Notes: a model not told the origin generated them from the sequence alone. Shown: positions 1 through 10,231, numbered from the stretch's first letter. The stretch is DNA of 64,000 bases from Enoplosus armatus (GCF_043641665.1 NC_092201.1:2894501-2958500), one strand, 5' to 3'. A program made the numbers and translations.

Positions 1-278
1 CGACTCACACTCCATATTTTATCCTAGTCAGAGTAAATCTCTTTAACACCGCTGTAGCCTTCCTTCCTCCGCTGCCCTTCAGTGACGGCGTTAGCGGAGT
101 AACAGTAATGCAGTAATGGTATCAGAGAATGAGGCCCTAAGCGCTGGGCTTTGACGTCCTGCCTGCCGATGATGGATGTCTTCAGAAACTAAACTACTCC
201 GTCCTCTGCGGCCCAGAGTGCCGCTGTTGCGTGTTGGGATCCCCTCTGTAATGCCACAATGGATATTTGAGAATGGGA
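1..278. promoter_or_regulatory. Candidate conserved non-coding block at window start
   Basis: Complex, repeat-free sequence with balanced composition, GTAATG/CAGTAATGG cores near 105-120 and a CG-containing stretch (GACGGCGTTAGCGG) near 83-96. No frame is protein-like. The block ends abruptly at a TG microsatellite. Sequence of this kind between simple repeats is typical of vertebrate regulatory elements, but conservation is inferred, not measured. Confidence 0.25.
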
Positions 279-381
279 GTGTGTGTGTGTGTGTGTGTGT
301 GTGTCTGAGAACATGCATGTAGATGACTTTAAAGTGTTTGCATGTGCTCTGTGTAGTTTTCTGCGCACATGTGCTCAGACT

Positions 382-457
<76 letters not shown>
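279..457. repeat. Two (TG)n microsatellites
   Basis: A GT tract of about 26 bp at 279-304 and a near-perfect TG tract of about 68 bp at 390-457, separated by about 85 bp of unique sequence. The second is among the longest pure dinucleotide arrays here and is probably highly polymorphic. Any open frame crossing it is an artefact. Confidence 0.95.
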
Positions 458-459
<2 letters not shown>

Positions 460-1059
460 TGCTTGAATGAACTTGGGAGAGTCGAAGGCTCTTAGCGTGG
501 AATGTGAGGGATGTTATATAAACACATTACGGACGGTACCAACGTACAGCCATACACACTGCTGGCGCCAGCCCACACTGCATTAGCTGACGTTTTATAC
601 AAAAATGGTGAAAATGGAGCGTCTGAGGGAGCGACGGAGGGTTTTCTGGTTCTCACCAGACTCTGTTTGGGTTGAAGTTGTTCTCTTTTTAGCCTCCTCT
701 GACTTTTGATTGCTGACTCTGCCTCCCAAAGGGACTGTCATGAGGTGCTGCGGCCATTCAAGTCTGCTTATACGACCTGACAATTTAAACGGGAGGCCTA
801 AAGGATTTGGTAATTTACATCAAATACAGGAATGGGAAATTAGTCGGAGCACTAAATGTGATCTGGTTACACGACGAAGCGACGCGCAGTGCACAAATAC
901 GAACACACTCCAGCACATAAAAGCATTTTCTGTACATTAACACACTAAAATGCACCAAACGTGAATGGTAAACAAATGCAGGAAAAATGTGCACACTCAC
1001 AATCAAACACACACACACACACACGTGTTCTCACGTACACACCAAAACGAACACACCGA
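458..1059. other. Unique sequence, no gene seen
   Basis: Non-coding spacer. It holds a TATATAAA string at 513-520, a perfect 12-bp palindrome GCTGGCGCCAGC at 561-572 and a short CA tract at 1007-1024. Small open frames on both strands lack codon structure or domains. Neither the TATA-like string nor the palindrome is enough to call a promoter. Confidence 0.6.
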
Positions 1060-1340
1060 CTTTGAAAAAGCAATTAATTCCAGATAGCATGGACATGAAA
1101 GGCAGCGGGATGCTGTGAACATTAAAAGGCACAGAAGCCCGAGCGTTGCTTTCCTGCGTGTCTTTAAGGCTTTCTCAATCCAGGCCCTTCTAAATAGGAT
1201 TCAATAATGTCCAGGTTGCTTGTTTTTAACTTCAAAGATTTCCCACCAAACGGCTTAAGTCCGACACAGAGAGGAAGAGAAGGAAAACACTGACAACTCA
1301 TTAAATGTCAGCGTTCACTTTATTACATTGTCCTCTGCTT
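1060..1340. promoter_or_regulatory. Candidate conserved non-coding block
   Basis: About 280 bp of complex sequence flanked by simpler DNA, with AT-rich cores such as CAATTAATTCC near 1070 and CATTAAATG near 1300. There are no repeats and no coding frame. The regulatory reading is inferred from texture alone. Confidence 0.25.
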
Positions 1341-1855
1341 TCCTGCACCAACGTGGTTTCACTTGTAACATGAGAGATCAAGTTCTCTGTTGCTGTTGGA
1401 TATTCGTTAAATCAGACAGTGCAGGACAAATGACCATTGTCTGAGGAGCGCAGGCAGAGGCAGCAAGAACTCAAGAGGTGCTTCACGTGACAAACGTCAA
1501 GTTTTTTAATACCAAAATCACTGAAGAGAAGAAGTGATGAACTGGCATTATAATTCCTGCATGAGCAAACATGTTGACACTGAATAGATGTGGATATGAC
1601 CGGATCATCCATAGCAATTTAATATCAGTTTAAAACAGTTTGAATTTCTTTTCATTGCAGTTACATCATCTGGCACGAGCGCTGTCTCTGTTTCAGCTGT
1701 GCGTGACACGTATGTAAACTCAAGACGCAGGCCTTGCTGTGTCCATCAAATGCTTTCTTGTAAACCTCCCGAGTTTGATATCTGCTGCAGAGGCAGAACA
1801 GAGTCCAGACTGGCAAGACGAGCCATCCAGAGAAAAGAAGGAAAGGTGATGGAGA
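1341..1855. other. Unique sequence, no gene seen
   Basis: Ordinary non-coding sequence. A minus-strand frame of 66 codons is within chance expectation. I recognise no repeat family or motif cluster. Confidence 0.6.
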
Positions 1856-1908
1856 GGGGGGGGGGGGGGGGAGAAAAAGAAAAGAAGAAGAAGAAGAAAA
1901 AAAAAACA
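1856..1908. repeat. G16 run plus poly-purine AAG tract
   Basis: Sixteen consecutive G are followed by an AAG/AAAAG-rich purine stretch ending in a run of A. This strand asymmetry creates spurious Gly/Lys frames on plus and Pro/Phe/Leu frames on minus. It could form triplex or G-quadruplex structures. Confidence 0.9.
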
Positions 1909-2230
1909 AGCAGAGTGGTGGCAAACCTGTCTGCTTCCTATGAATTTGTGAAACGGCTCTCGAACAGATCGCCTCTCACTTCCTCTTCTTCTTCCTCCCT
2001 CCCGGCGCCTCCCATGTCCGTTAACCCCCTCGTAAAGAAACAAATGTTTCATCACCGGGGAACGAGCACACGGGGATGTTTAACCAGGCGAATGGAGTGC
2101 CTCCTCCTTCTCCTGGGCCGCCAACAAACCGCTGGCTGGGAGAGCGGCCAGGAAGAGAGGCAAGAAAGCCAGTCTGAATGTCAGCTGGCTGGGCTCCGGC
2201 TGCAGCAACGCCATCTCCCAACACACTGAA
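1909..2230. other. Unique sequence, no gene seen
   Basis: GC-moderate sequence with a CTTCTTCTTCC pyrimidine patch. A 176-codon plus-strand frame (1699-2229) runs through the upstream G and purine tracts and shows no domain, so I treat it as fortuitous. Confidence 0.6.
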
Positions 2231-2612
2231 AAACACACACACACATCCAGGCCTGCATGCACATCAGCATGCGAGTACACGCAGCACTATACATACAAGC
2301 AAACATGCGCACATATTCACCCTGTCACGCTGTTCATGCTCAGAATCAGAAAAGACGACTACACGCGTGCACATGCTCAAACACACACTCGTGCACACGC
2401 ACAACCCGAGTCCCCTGGCAGCGCGTCTTTCCACAGCGCAGGCCTGTGATACTGAGGCTGAAGGAATTTGCTGTGGATTACTTCTGGACTGAGGCGGGCA
2501 GCTTTGGCAAGGAGCGGCCAGGCCACTTTGAGGATTTAACCAGCAGCAGCCACTGCCTCCCAAAAGCCCCGGGAGCCGCCCCGACACCGGCAACACACAC
2601 ACACACACACAG
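2231..2612. repeat. CA-rich region with unique core
   Basis: Interrupted CA/ACACAT tracts at 2231-2400 and a purer CA tract at 2591-2610 flank about 190 bp of unique sequence (2400-2590) containing AGCAGCAGCC. The CA repeats dominate. The core may be functional but shows no coding frame. Confidence 0.75.
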
Positions 2613-3008
2613 ACAATCTCATCAAGTTGTACGTCAAGGATTCATCGAACATATTTGGAACTAGAACCACGACGATCGAGGCTGTATTTTCTTCCTTTTA
2701 GGTCAAATCAATGTCACTATTTCATCACTATCGCTGATTTTAGTTTTATGGGCAGATTCCAGAAGACGGCACGAGGAAAAAGGATAATGCCTCCTTCCTC
2801 AGATGCTGCTGGAGCCGACGTATTGGGTTACCGTCGTCTGTGTTAGTGGTGGCTACAAGCGAGGGAGGGCGAGAGGTAGAGAGAGAGACAGACAGAAATG
2901 TCCTGTGACCTGTCTGTCTCTCGGTGAAGTGCGGTAATTAATTATACAGGGAATGTCAACACTTCCTTTCCTCTGCTACTCCCCAGTGAAGCTCGGCATT
3001 GGTCATCT
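2613..3008. other. Unique sequence, no gene seen
   Basis: Complex sequence with AATCAATG and CGCTGATTTTAG strings near 2705-2735 and a GAGAGA patch near 2870. No coding signal or known repeat recognised. Confidence 0.55.
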
Positions 3009-3199
3009 TGTGTGTGTGTGTGTGTGTGTGTGTGTTAAAGTGAGAGACAGAAAAAGACAGAGAACATGCATGCGTCTCCCCCGTTCACCCCGTGAACTTT
3101 TGAAGAAACCACTCTTCCCCCCGCACTTGGACGTCACACAGAAAAATCCCTCCAATTTTATTTTTTCTTTTTCCCAACACCCACACACACACACACACA

Positions 3200-3247
<48 letters not shown>
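3009..3247. repeat. TG tract facing a long CA tract
   Basis: A TG array of about 27 bp at 3009-3035 and an almost pure CA array of about 66 bp at 3182-3247, 146 bp apart. Because the arrays are complementary, the single strand could fold back into an imperfect stem. Confidence 0.95.
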
Positions 3248-3248
<1 letters not shown>

Positions 3249-3895
3249 CTGACGCGAAAATCTATGTATTAATCATCCTATCATAAATGATGAAGACGAG
3301 GACAAAACTGAGTGGAAAAGAAAGCCAAGAGGGGGGAGAGAAGAAAAAAAGCAAAAAAAAAAAGCAGTGGAGAGTCGGTGAAGGAGTCGGGTTTCAGTAG
3401 GGGGCAATGCAAGGCTACACACCGAGAGAGCTGAGGCTGACTGCTCCCAGCAGCACACGCAGATCATCTGTAATATCAGCCAAGCCGCTGTATGTGCTGT
3501 TCCTTTATACGACATCAATGGTATTTGTGAAATGACCAAAACATCATCGTCATGGTCAGCATTTCTCTGTATCATAGGAAACGCTTTGGGCAACGCGGGG
3601 GCATCCCTGGAAATAACCCCCGGTGACATCGAGACAACAACACGAGACAAAGTCTGCAGCGGCGTCAGTCTGCACGTGGATAACTGGACGTTAGACAACA
3701 ACTGTTTACATTAAAAACATGTAGCAGAAATCCAGTAATTACTGTATGTTTACGTGGTTTGATCCTGAACTTTGCTGTCATTTTAACGTCTTATTATTAC
3801 AAACCAAGAAATCATAGCAAAATAAAAAAGTTCATAAAATGCACTTCTAATAAAAGTGTGCACCCCCCCCCCAACTGCCGCTCTACATACACACT
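3248..3895. other. Purine-rich and AT-rich spacer, no gene seen
   Basis: A purine-rich stretch at 3300-3370 leads into unremarkable unique sequence, then AT-rich DNA and a short C run near 3866-3875. The 142-codon minus-strand frame here is within chance expectation. Confidence 0.55.
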
Positions 3896-4265
3896 CATCA
3901 GCAGCTTTTAATCTAGCCAGAATTAGCATATTCGAATGGTTTTTCTAATGACTTTCATCTGGCAAAAAGGTAATTTCATACACGAGAGTAGCCTTCAACT
4001 TGGAGGCGGTAAAGACAAAGCTGAGTGCAGGGGGCGAAAGATACAGCGGTTTGATTGCCGGTGCAGTACGCAGGCTTGTAAATGGTTTTAATAGGGTTGT
4101 TTTTAATTGAACATATGGGCTTCAACTTTGAACTGTAAACGCTGCCGTCCTATATGTGCAGGAGTCGCTCGGGGGGAGCGGCGGCCGTGAGCGCCGGTGT
4201 AAATGGCATATCATGGGCTAATACTGGGGTGGGAATGGGAGGATTCAAATGATCGGGCCACTGTT
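3896..4265. promoter_or_regulatory. Strong candidate conserved non-coding element
   Basis: About 370 bp of complex sequence with many homeodomain-type cores: TTTTAATC, AGAATTAGC, TTCTAATGAC, TTTTAATAGG and TTTTTAATTG. It also carries a CpG-rich patch (AGCGGCGGCCGTGAGCGCC) near 4178-4196. There is no simple repeat and no coherent reading frame. The mix of AT-rich homeobox motifs with isolated CpG patches is characteristic of developmental enhancers; conservation is not tested. Confidence 0.4.
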
Positions 4266-4429
4266 GGGTGGAGATGGCTGGAGAGCACATTGACACACAC
4301 ACACACACACATCTACATATGCACGTAACACACACACACTGACACAAACTCTTTTGAAATTTTATTCTTGAGTACAAAAACAATTAGGAGCAGTGGTGCT
4401 TTGATGTGCAGTGCTGCCCTGCAGGTCAG
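4266..4429. repeat. CA microsatellite cluster
   Basis: Short ACACAC tracts at 4291-4311 and 4330-4340 with unique flanks. No gene. Confidence 0.8.
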
Positions 4430-4862
4430 GAGGGAGAGTGTTTCTTTATCTTAATTGAAAAAATTAAATCATTAACCTGATGCCACTGTTTCTGAATGAC
4501 AAGTCCTCTGCTTTTCACTCTTTCCCAGCTTACCCTCAACTAGCAGCGAGAGGACATGAAGAGACATGCTCAAGAAATGCTCGAGAAGAAAGTGGGGGGG
4601 GGAAAAAAGGAAGACAATTTCAATAACACAAGAAAAAGAAAGTTTAGTGGGTGTAATTTGATTAATAATGCTAAACGGAGACTGGGAGGGGGCGAGATAG
4701 GACCGAGGGAACAAATTAGCCAGCACAGCTGGGGAAGGACTCCGTTCGGCAGGGTATCAAAGGCTCACAACACCGCCTTTCTCCTCCACGCCTCCGCAAA
4801 CTCAAATTGAAATTCGGTATCTTGTCATACGAGCTTCAGAAGTGTCTTCCTTTATTGGGTCC
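4430..4862. promoter_or_regulatory. Candidate conserved non-coding block
   Basis: TAAT-type cores are concentrated at 4450-4478 (TCTTAATTG, CATTAACC) and 4657-4670 (GATTAATAATG). A purine patch divides the block. It terminates at an 18-base T run (4863-4880). Frames on both strands lack protein features. Confidence 0.3.
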
Positions 4863-5303
4863 TTTTTTTTTTTTTTTTTTCCTTTAATTTCACTCATTCA
4901 GTCCTTTATTTTACTCAACGGACATGAAGACGGTTTCTAACGTTTTACAAACTCATTGGTTAAAATCGGTTATTAAAAACTGATCAGTCGTATTATTTTG
5001 ACCGCAGGCGAAATAAACGATAGCCATCGTGTTTACCTCACGTCTGACTGTGGCGTCTGAATCCATCAGCAGTTTAGGAAAACATTAAAACTCAGATTAA
5101 ACAGCTCGTAAGAAGCTTAAGTGACTCATATGAAATCAACTCGTGTGCATCAGTGATTCTGCGTGAAAACAAGAAAAAAAAAATCTGCTAAATTAACCGT
5201 GCAGATGTATATGATTTTCTAAAAGATGTTTATTGTATTCAAATGCCCACGACATGCTTACAAACATTTCCAGATGACGTTGGCCTGTACTGAGATAGTG
5301 GAT

Positions 5304-5305
<2 letters not shown>
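4863..5305. other. T run and AT-rich unique sequence
   Basis: An 18-base T homopolymer at 4863-4880 is followed by about 425 bp of AT-rich unique sequence with no recognisable gene or repeat. Confidence 0.6.

Positions 5306-5337
<32 letters not shown>
5306..5337. repeat. (TG)16 microsatellite
   Basis: Uninterrupted TG dinucleotide array of about 32 bp. Confidence 0.97.
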
Positions 5338-5338
<1 letters not shown>

Positions 5339-5480
5339 GGGTGGGAGTGGGAGTCAGCTTGTCATAACACATCTAATGTTTAACGGGCTAATCGTGGGAG
5401 ACGACCATGTTGTTTTGATCACCTGTAGTATTACGACTAATGTAAATAAAGGCTTACACTGGAGGCCTGTCACTCTGCCT
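5338..5480. promoter_or_regulatory. Short candidate regulatory block
   Basis: Complex sequence with GGGCTAATCGTGGG, TTTGATCACCTG and GACTAATG cores, lying between a microsatellite and a GGT-rich stretch. The motif mix suggests a homeodomain/TCF-type element; this is inference only. Confidence 0.25.
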
Positions 5481-5504
5481 GTCTGAGGGCTGCGAGAGGG
5501 AGGG

Positions 5505-5571
5505 ATGGTGCTGCTGGTGGTGGTGCTGCTGGTGGAGGGTGGAGGAGAGTCGGGGGGGGGGCGTGACCAAG
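5505..5571 (+). CDS. Very tentative first coding exon with signal-peptide-like start
   Basis: An ATG opens 22 codons reading MVLLVVVLLVEGGGESGGGR then D-Q. The frame then meets CAAGGTAAGAAAA, a close match to the vertebrate 5' splice donor consensus. The hydrophobic Val/Leu start followed by a Gly/Glu linker resembles a secretory signal peptide. Against it, the run comes from a GTGCTG-type near-repeat and a G10 tract, no acceptor exon is recognised downstream, and no promoter is evident. If the donor is not used, the frame ends 12 codons later. I treat it as a lead, not a gene. Confidence 0.1.
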
Positions 5572-5805
5572 GTAAGAAAAATCACTTCTTCTTATCTCTT
5601 TTCCTCTGACCTGAAACAGTCAAACTGTGGTGCATGAAGTCACAGAGAAAAGAGCTGGCGGAGGGGAAAACACAGCTCGATGGCAGACATTAAAGGAGCT
5701 CCGCGTGGCGATGCATCACTGTCAAATTAGTCGTGACATTTTGCTGTAATTACCGTAAATAAAGGAGGCCGTGGTCAAGAACATTTGTGGCTGTGTTTCA
5801 CAGCA
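5572..5805. other. Unique sequence, no gene seen
   Basis: Complex non-coding DNA including CAAATTAGTCGTGACA and TGTAATTACCG near 5725-5755, which could belong to a regulatory element. No coding signal. Confidence 0.5.
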
Positions 5806-5984
5806 GTTAGTATCTTTTTACTTCAGTAAAAGTAACAAAACCACAATGTAATAAACTCCAAGTAAATGTCCTGCATTCAAAATATTATTATCAAAATGTA
5901 GGAAACTATCATAAGTAAAAGTTCTCATAAACATGTTTATTACAGTATATTATTTATAATTACTTTTTAATATTGAAGCTGGTC

Positions 5985-5986
<2 letters not shown>
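5806..5986. mobile_element. Teleost short interspersed repeat (AAGTAAAAGT family), diverged
   Basis: Recurrent AAGTAAAAGT, CCTGCATTCAAAAT and TATTATCAAAATGTA strings match, from memory, a very abundant percomorph non-autonomous element whose internal part reads as repeated AGTAAAAGTAC units. The end TTTTAATATTGAAGCTGG corresponds to the family's TTAATGTTGTAGCTGG block. Database name unknown to me. It is followed directly by an AT array and then by a second element. Confidence 0.65.

Positions 5987-6016
<30 letters not shown>
5987..6016. repeat. (AT)15 microsatellite
   Basis: Pure AT dinucleotide array of about 30 bp between two interspersed elements. Confidence 0.97.
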
Positions 6017-6018
<2 letters not shown>

Positions 6019-6107
6019 TGTTTGATGGTTCAATCTGTAACAGTGCATTTGTTTATTATTATAGTGCGTTTAGTTTTTAGTATCAGTATTTAAGAGATTT
6101 ATGTTTA

Positions 6108-6352
6108 AGGCTGCAACTTTTTATTGTCAAATGAATCTGCAGATTATTTTCTCAGGTAGTCAGTGAACTGTTTAATCTATAAATGCTCATCACAATTAAA
6201 GCCCATGGTGACGTCATTAAATGTAAAAGTCCAAAACCCCCAAATATTAAATTTTACAGGCAAAAATCTGCTTTCCTTACATTATAGTAAATGACTGTAA
6301 TTGACGATCTGTCGATCGACTTATCGATTAATTGACTAATCGTCGCAGCTCT
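6108..6352. mobile_element. Teleost MITE-like element with GCTGCAAC/GTYGCAGC termini
   Basis: The element starts AGGCTGCAACTTTT and ends TAATCGTCGCAGCTCT, so the ends form an imperfect inverted repeat (GCTGCAAC versus GTCGCAGC). The interior has GATTATTTTCTC, TGACGTCATTAAATG and the terminal TCGATTAATTGACTAATCG. This matches, from memory, a widespread fish repeat with GCTGCAACTAACGATTATTTT and CGATTAATCG signatures. The length of about 245 bp and lack of coding capacity fit a non-autonomous DNA transposon; superfamily not determined. Confidence 0.7.
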
Positions 6353-7119
6353 AGTTTTGTTTAAATTGAGGGAGTATAAATGACAATACAATCTTTTTCT
6401 CTGCTTCCACAGTTTCTACACTTTCTCTGGAAGACGAGCTTCTTTTGTTCCATAAAGCGATTTTCACACCATGATCTGAGCTACATGTCTGTTCATTTCC
6501 TTGGTAACTGTCTTATTTGTTTACAGTAATGACACTCGTGTCTCCGAGGTAATGTGGTGATGATGATGATGATTTATTGATGGTAAAACACAATACGCAG
6601 CAGCTTGAAGAAGTGGTGGGGGGGGAGAGGTTGCTGGGTTCGTTAACTTTTGCCCTGCACCTGTGTTTTCACACACGGTTTCATCTGCGGTTGTGCACAC
6701 ATGCTGTACAGTATGTTGCAACAGTCACCTTAAAAGACCAGCAGAAACCTTTCAAGTCAGTATCTCTTTCCCGCTGCACATGTAACCATCTGCTATCAGG
6801 GCGAAAAAGTCCTCCAGTGGAACTTCCAATAGTGCTCGTCATTTTTTTTTTCTTCTTCTTCTTTCCATCTGATATGGCATCATTATGCACAGAGCGGCGT
6901 AAACGCAGCATTTTCAAAGTAGCGCAGATGTTTGGCTTCCATTACCATCATTAGACCTTTTCTTTCACAAAATAAAATGTCAATATTTCAAGTGTGTAGT
7001 CTGCAGAGGTAACAAAAAAAAATATATAACAATATTCCTTTGCAGACACAAGAATATTGGCAACAGAGGAGCCATTGTGACATAGAATGAACATACTTTT
7101 AGTTCATCTCAGTGGTGTA
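6353..7119. other. Unique AT-rich sequence, no gene seen
   Basis: Unremarkable spacer with a GATGATGATGAT patch (about 6559-6571), a T/TTC-rich tract at 6842-6863 and an A-rich patch near 7012-7030. The 125-codon plus-strand frame crosses the T tract and has no domain. Confidence 0.6.
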
Positions 7120-7380
7120 ATGATGTCTTATAATCTGGCTCTGGCAGGCCACACCCATATTTGGAGACTAATATAATGACTTTATATTCAGTTGAACGGT
7201 ACACAATATAGATAGATTATGCTTATTCGTCCCAATACATAAATATGTCATCTCTTGGGCAAAAGCTCTCGATTGTGCCTTGAATGAGGCAACAGGATCC
7301 CAGCGCACAATCATCTCTGTCCGTGAGTCTTTCAGAAGTTGAAGGATTTCATACAACACTTTTCACCGCCGTCTTATTTT
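7120..7380. promoter_or_regulatory. Candidate conserved non-coding block
   Basis: About 260 bp free of simple repeats, with GACTAATATAATGAC near 7166, octamer-like and A/T-rich cores, and CpG-containing ends. No codon structure. The regulatory call rests on texture alone. Confidence 0.3.
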
Positions 7381-7677
7381 CTCCCTTTTGAAAGAGAGGG
7401 AGTTGGTTATGATTTTTTCTTTTCCCTCCCTTCTCCCCCCCCCCCCTCCCTATACGGGTTTAACTTGGGCTATTTCAACCCCGCTGAAAAAAGTAAATGT
7501 GTTTCTAGGCTGCTTTCAGTCTGAGCTGCACAACTTATCTCCCTCTTCCTCTTTGTTATTAAATGCAGTGAGCGAATGATCGGCGTTTCTCTAAGGGACA
7601 GAGAGAGTGAGTCAAAAATCTAAATGGGGAGGCACACTCCCTGCATTACCATAAAAAAGGGGAAAGAGGTAGGTAGT

Positions 7678-7711
<34 letters not shown>

Positions 7712-7739
7712 GGGGGGGGGTGGGGGGGTTTCAGCCTAT
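7381..7739. repeat. Poly-pyrimidine tract, GT array and G runs
   Basis: Contains a C-rich pyrimidine tract near 7425-7450, a GT array at 7680-7706 and G10/G7 runs at 7711-7728. Between them (7470-7640) lies about 170 bp of complex sequence that could be regulatory. No gene. Confidence 0.75.
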
Positions 7740-7904
7740 CTCTTGTGGAGGGGTGGTCCTGAAGCTCTTATCGGTTCACCAACAGGAGAACGGAAATGAT
7801 TAACATCTAATTTAACCCAATCTCCTGCTCAATAAGCTGCCATTCAAAGGGACGCATCTATATGTATTTAAGAGGTAATCACTGGTCGGACCCCCACGCT
7901 CAGA
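7740..7904. promoter_or_regulatory. Candidate conserved non-coding block
   Basis: Homeodomain-type cores GATTAACATCTAATTTAA near 7799-7816 and AGGTAATCACTGG near 7872, with AATAAGCTGCCATTC. It is bounded by a G tract upstream and a 23-base C run downstream. Confidence 0.3.
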
Positions 7905-7927
7905 CCCCCCCCCCCCCCCCCCCCCCC
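7905..7927. repeat. C23 homopolymer
   Basis: Twenty-three consecutive C, followed by a C/T-rich tract. Such runs are hard to sequence and assemble, so the length should be treated as approximate. Confidence 0.95.
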
Positions 7928-9056
7928 TCCCTCCCTCCCCTCCCCTTTTGTGCGGCGGGACGACACACAAACATATTTCCATCTGAAAGGCGGGCCTTGG
8001 TGGCTAGATTTCTGAAGGAGAATCGCTGGTGTTATTGTCGGGTTGTTTGTGCCGGGCCGCGCTGTACCTGCATCGTGTGGGTGTGTGAGTGCAAACGCAG
8101 CCGTGTATGTTAATGCAGTCAGGGACTATATGCTTATACAGTTTGTAGCCCAGTGAGGCTGAGTGCTGCTGAGGATGTCTCTCATCAAATACGAATGAAT
8201 TATGAGGACAGGATAAAGCAGTTTAGCTATTTTGCTATTAACAAAACAATTTCATTTGCTGCATGAAAAGTTAGAAATGAGATTTTTCTTCTTAAATAAT
8301 GAATCTTCTATCCAGGGACGATGGAGTGTGGTGAAACAGTGAGGCTGTGAGGTGTTTCAGGCTCAGCTAGTCAGGCTCAGACTTTTCTCAGCTGCCATTA
8401 GTTTCACTTTGCAGCAGTTTGACTGTGCACAAAGTGCAAATTGTAGCCTTTGTGGTGTAAATTCATAACATGCATTATATCAGGTATTATCAAAGTGATA
8501 CGTGTGAAGTTTTGTCATGATAATTTCTTTTTTATGTATACCTCCACTGTGGAGGTTTGAGTTCACACCTTGCCTGTGTGTATGGGTACTGGACAGATTT
8601 TAAAGCCAACTCTTTCATCCTTATGTCTTTTAAATCTACCAGAGGAAGACTCTCAGATTAATAAAAAGAATTTATTTTTTTTTCAAAGATTGCCTGGACA
8701 AAATGCAAGGATAAGTGAGAATAGAGTGTGAAGAGGAATCCAGGCCACTTTTGAATGGAGATGAGAGAGTCTGTGTGGAGGGTAGGGCCACTGAGCGTCA
8801 GGTTAACCCTGGGCGAAGCCTGGCAGAGGCGGTTCTTCATTAGAGGGGCGGGGGGTGGGTGGGTGGGTGAAGATCTCTCCGGAGCTTTCTATCAACACAG
8901 ATTACATGCATGTAGACGCGGTCAAAGAGAGAGCGGGAGAAAAAAGTAAGTGTAAAATAAAGAAGTTGGAATCAAAAGGGTCATGTGCAATCTCTGCAAT
9001 GGGGGTGATGACAGGTTTGCCTCACACCTGAGCTGTATTATGCATTCCATAATCGG
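7928..9056. other. Unique sequence, no gene seen
   Basis: A CpG-containing stretch near 7950-8100 gives way to ordinary AT-moderate DNA. Notable details are a near-perfect palindrome ACCTCCACTGTGGAGGT at 8540-8556 and GGGT tandem units at 8851-8870. No coding or repeat family recognised. Confidence 0.55.
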
Positions 9057-9440
9057 TCAAACGCTGCACACACACTCACACACACAGTGACCGATGGCGG
9101 CAGGGTTGTGTTGGGTTTCTCTGACAAGGTGAACTTCATGCATCGCGTGCATGATATATAACTCCAGAGTGGTGAACAAAAGCCGGCCAGACAGAGCGAG
9201 AAAGAAGGAAAAGAAGAAGAGGAGCGCTTCTCCTCTTTCTTCCTCTCCCGCCGTCTGCTGCAGGGGGGGTTTTGTCTTTTCCTGGACGACTGACAAAGGC
9301 AGCGCTAGGTAGGTGACCTTCGTCTCCATCTCCTCTCTCATGACGGGACAAAAAAACACAGGGTCAAGTCCATTCATCTGCCTCTTCGGCTGGTCTTTTT
9401 TTTTTTTTTTTGGAGTGGTTAAAGAAGGCAATGCATACAT
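9057..9440. other. Short CA tract and purine/pyrimidine patches, no gene
   Basis: CA-rich at 9065-9087, a GAAGAAGAGG purine patch near 9210 and a T15 run near 9397-9411. A 176-codon minus-strand frame covers this span but draws on these biased tracts and has no recognisable domain. Confidence 0.6.
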
Positions 9441-9560
9441 TCTGGCACGAGGCTCAGTGATGAATAAAATTACACTATGTCCCAAAATGGAGGGGGGAAT
9501 AAAAGCTGTTGGCCACCAGAATTCAGGATCCTTCAATGAACGTCTTAAACCTTTTATTTT
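9441..9560. promoter_or_regulatory. Candidate conserved non-coding block
   Basis: Complex sequence with ATGAATAAAATTACAC and GGAATAAAAGCTGTTGG, ending before a C8 run. Possible enhancer fragment; inference only. Confidence 0.25.
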
Positions 9561-9639
9561 TTCCCCCCCAGAAACATTTGGGTGCACTTTGAGGAAGTCG
9601 AAAAAGAGGACGAAAGAGAGAAGGGAGAAAACTGTCCAT

Positions 9640-9780
9640 TAACCAAAAAGCAATTTCTGTTGGTGTGCGCCTGGCTGCTCCGAGGTTCCTGGCCGGGCTA
9701 ATAGCCTTTCATTACAAGTTTCCTCCCCAGCCAATTAGAGACAGGTCCGTGGCCGCCCGGCCCGCCGGCCCACCGACACA
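9640..9780. promoter_or_regulatory. Candidate conserved non-coding element with CpG patch
   Basis: Dense in homeodomain-type cores (GGGCTAATAGCC, TTTCATTACAAG, AGCCAATTAGAGAC at about 9729) and followed by a GC-rich patch (GCCCGGCCCGCCGGCCC near 9756). This alternation of TAAT cores and CpG-rich patches resembles developmental enhancers. No coding frame. Confidence 0.4.
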
Positions 9781-10192
9781 CACACTTTGATCAGTTCTGT
9801 GTTCGCTGACACACGTCTAATGACCAGGGGAGAGCAGAGAGGGCGGCCTGCGTTCACACATACAGTAGCTACTCACACACACACTTATACTTACAACGCA
9901 GCCGCGAGATAAAGAAAACTCAGCCAGAAGCGCTGATTTTGCTCAGGTTTGACATGAGTAAACATTCTTTTTCTACTCTGATTTGGGAGGATTTGTCTCA
10001 GCTTGAACCTGCAGTGAAACCTGCCTGAAGGAGCTGCGAAGGGAATTTCACTGGTCTGGATATGAGAATAGAGTTTAAGTTTAAGATTGTCTAAGAGCTC
10101 ATTCAAAATAACTACTGAAGACATATTGAATTTCACACTAAATATTTGGATATCTGCCCTCAAAACCTATAAGCCTTAACAGAGGATGCAGT

Positions 10193-10193
<1 letters not shown>
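9781..10193. other. Unique sequence, no gene seen
   Basis: Short CA-rich patches (near 9777 and 9875), then ordinary sequence. A GACCAGGGGAGAGC string at 9822 weakly resembles a CTCF core. The 90-codon minus frame is within chance. Confidence 0.5.

Positions 10194-10231
<38 letters not shown>
10194..10231. repeat. (CA)19 microsatellite
   Basis: Uninterrupted CA array of about 38 bp. Confidence 0.97.

Noticed and set aside
1699..2229. 176-codon plus-strand open frame
   Set aside because: Runs through a G16 run and AAG tract (Gly/Lys stretches), has no domain, and opposite-strand frames overlap it. Length is within chance expectation for 64 kb.
9057..9587. 176-codon minus-strand open frame
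   Set aside because: Includes the antisense of CA, GAAGAAG and T tracts. No domain, splice signal or homology recognised.
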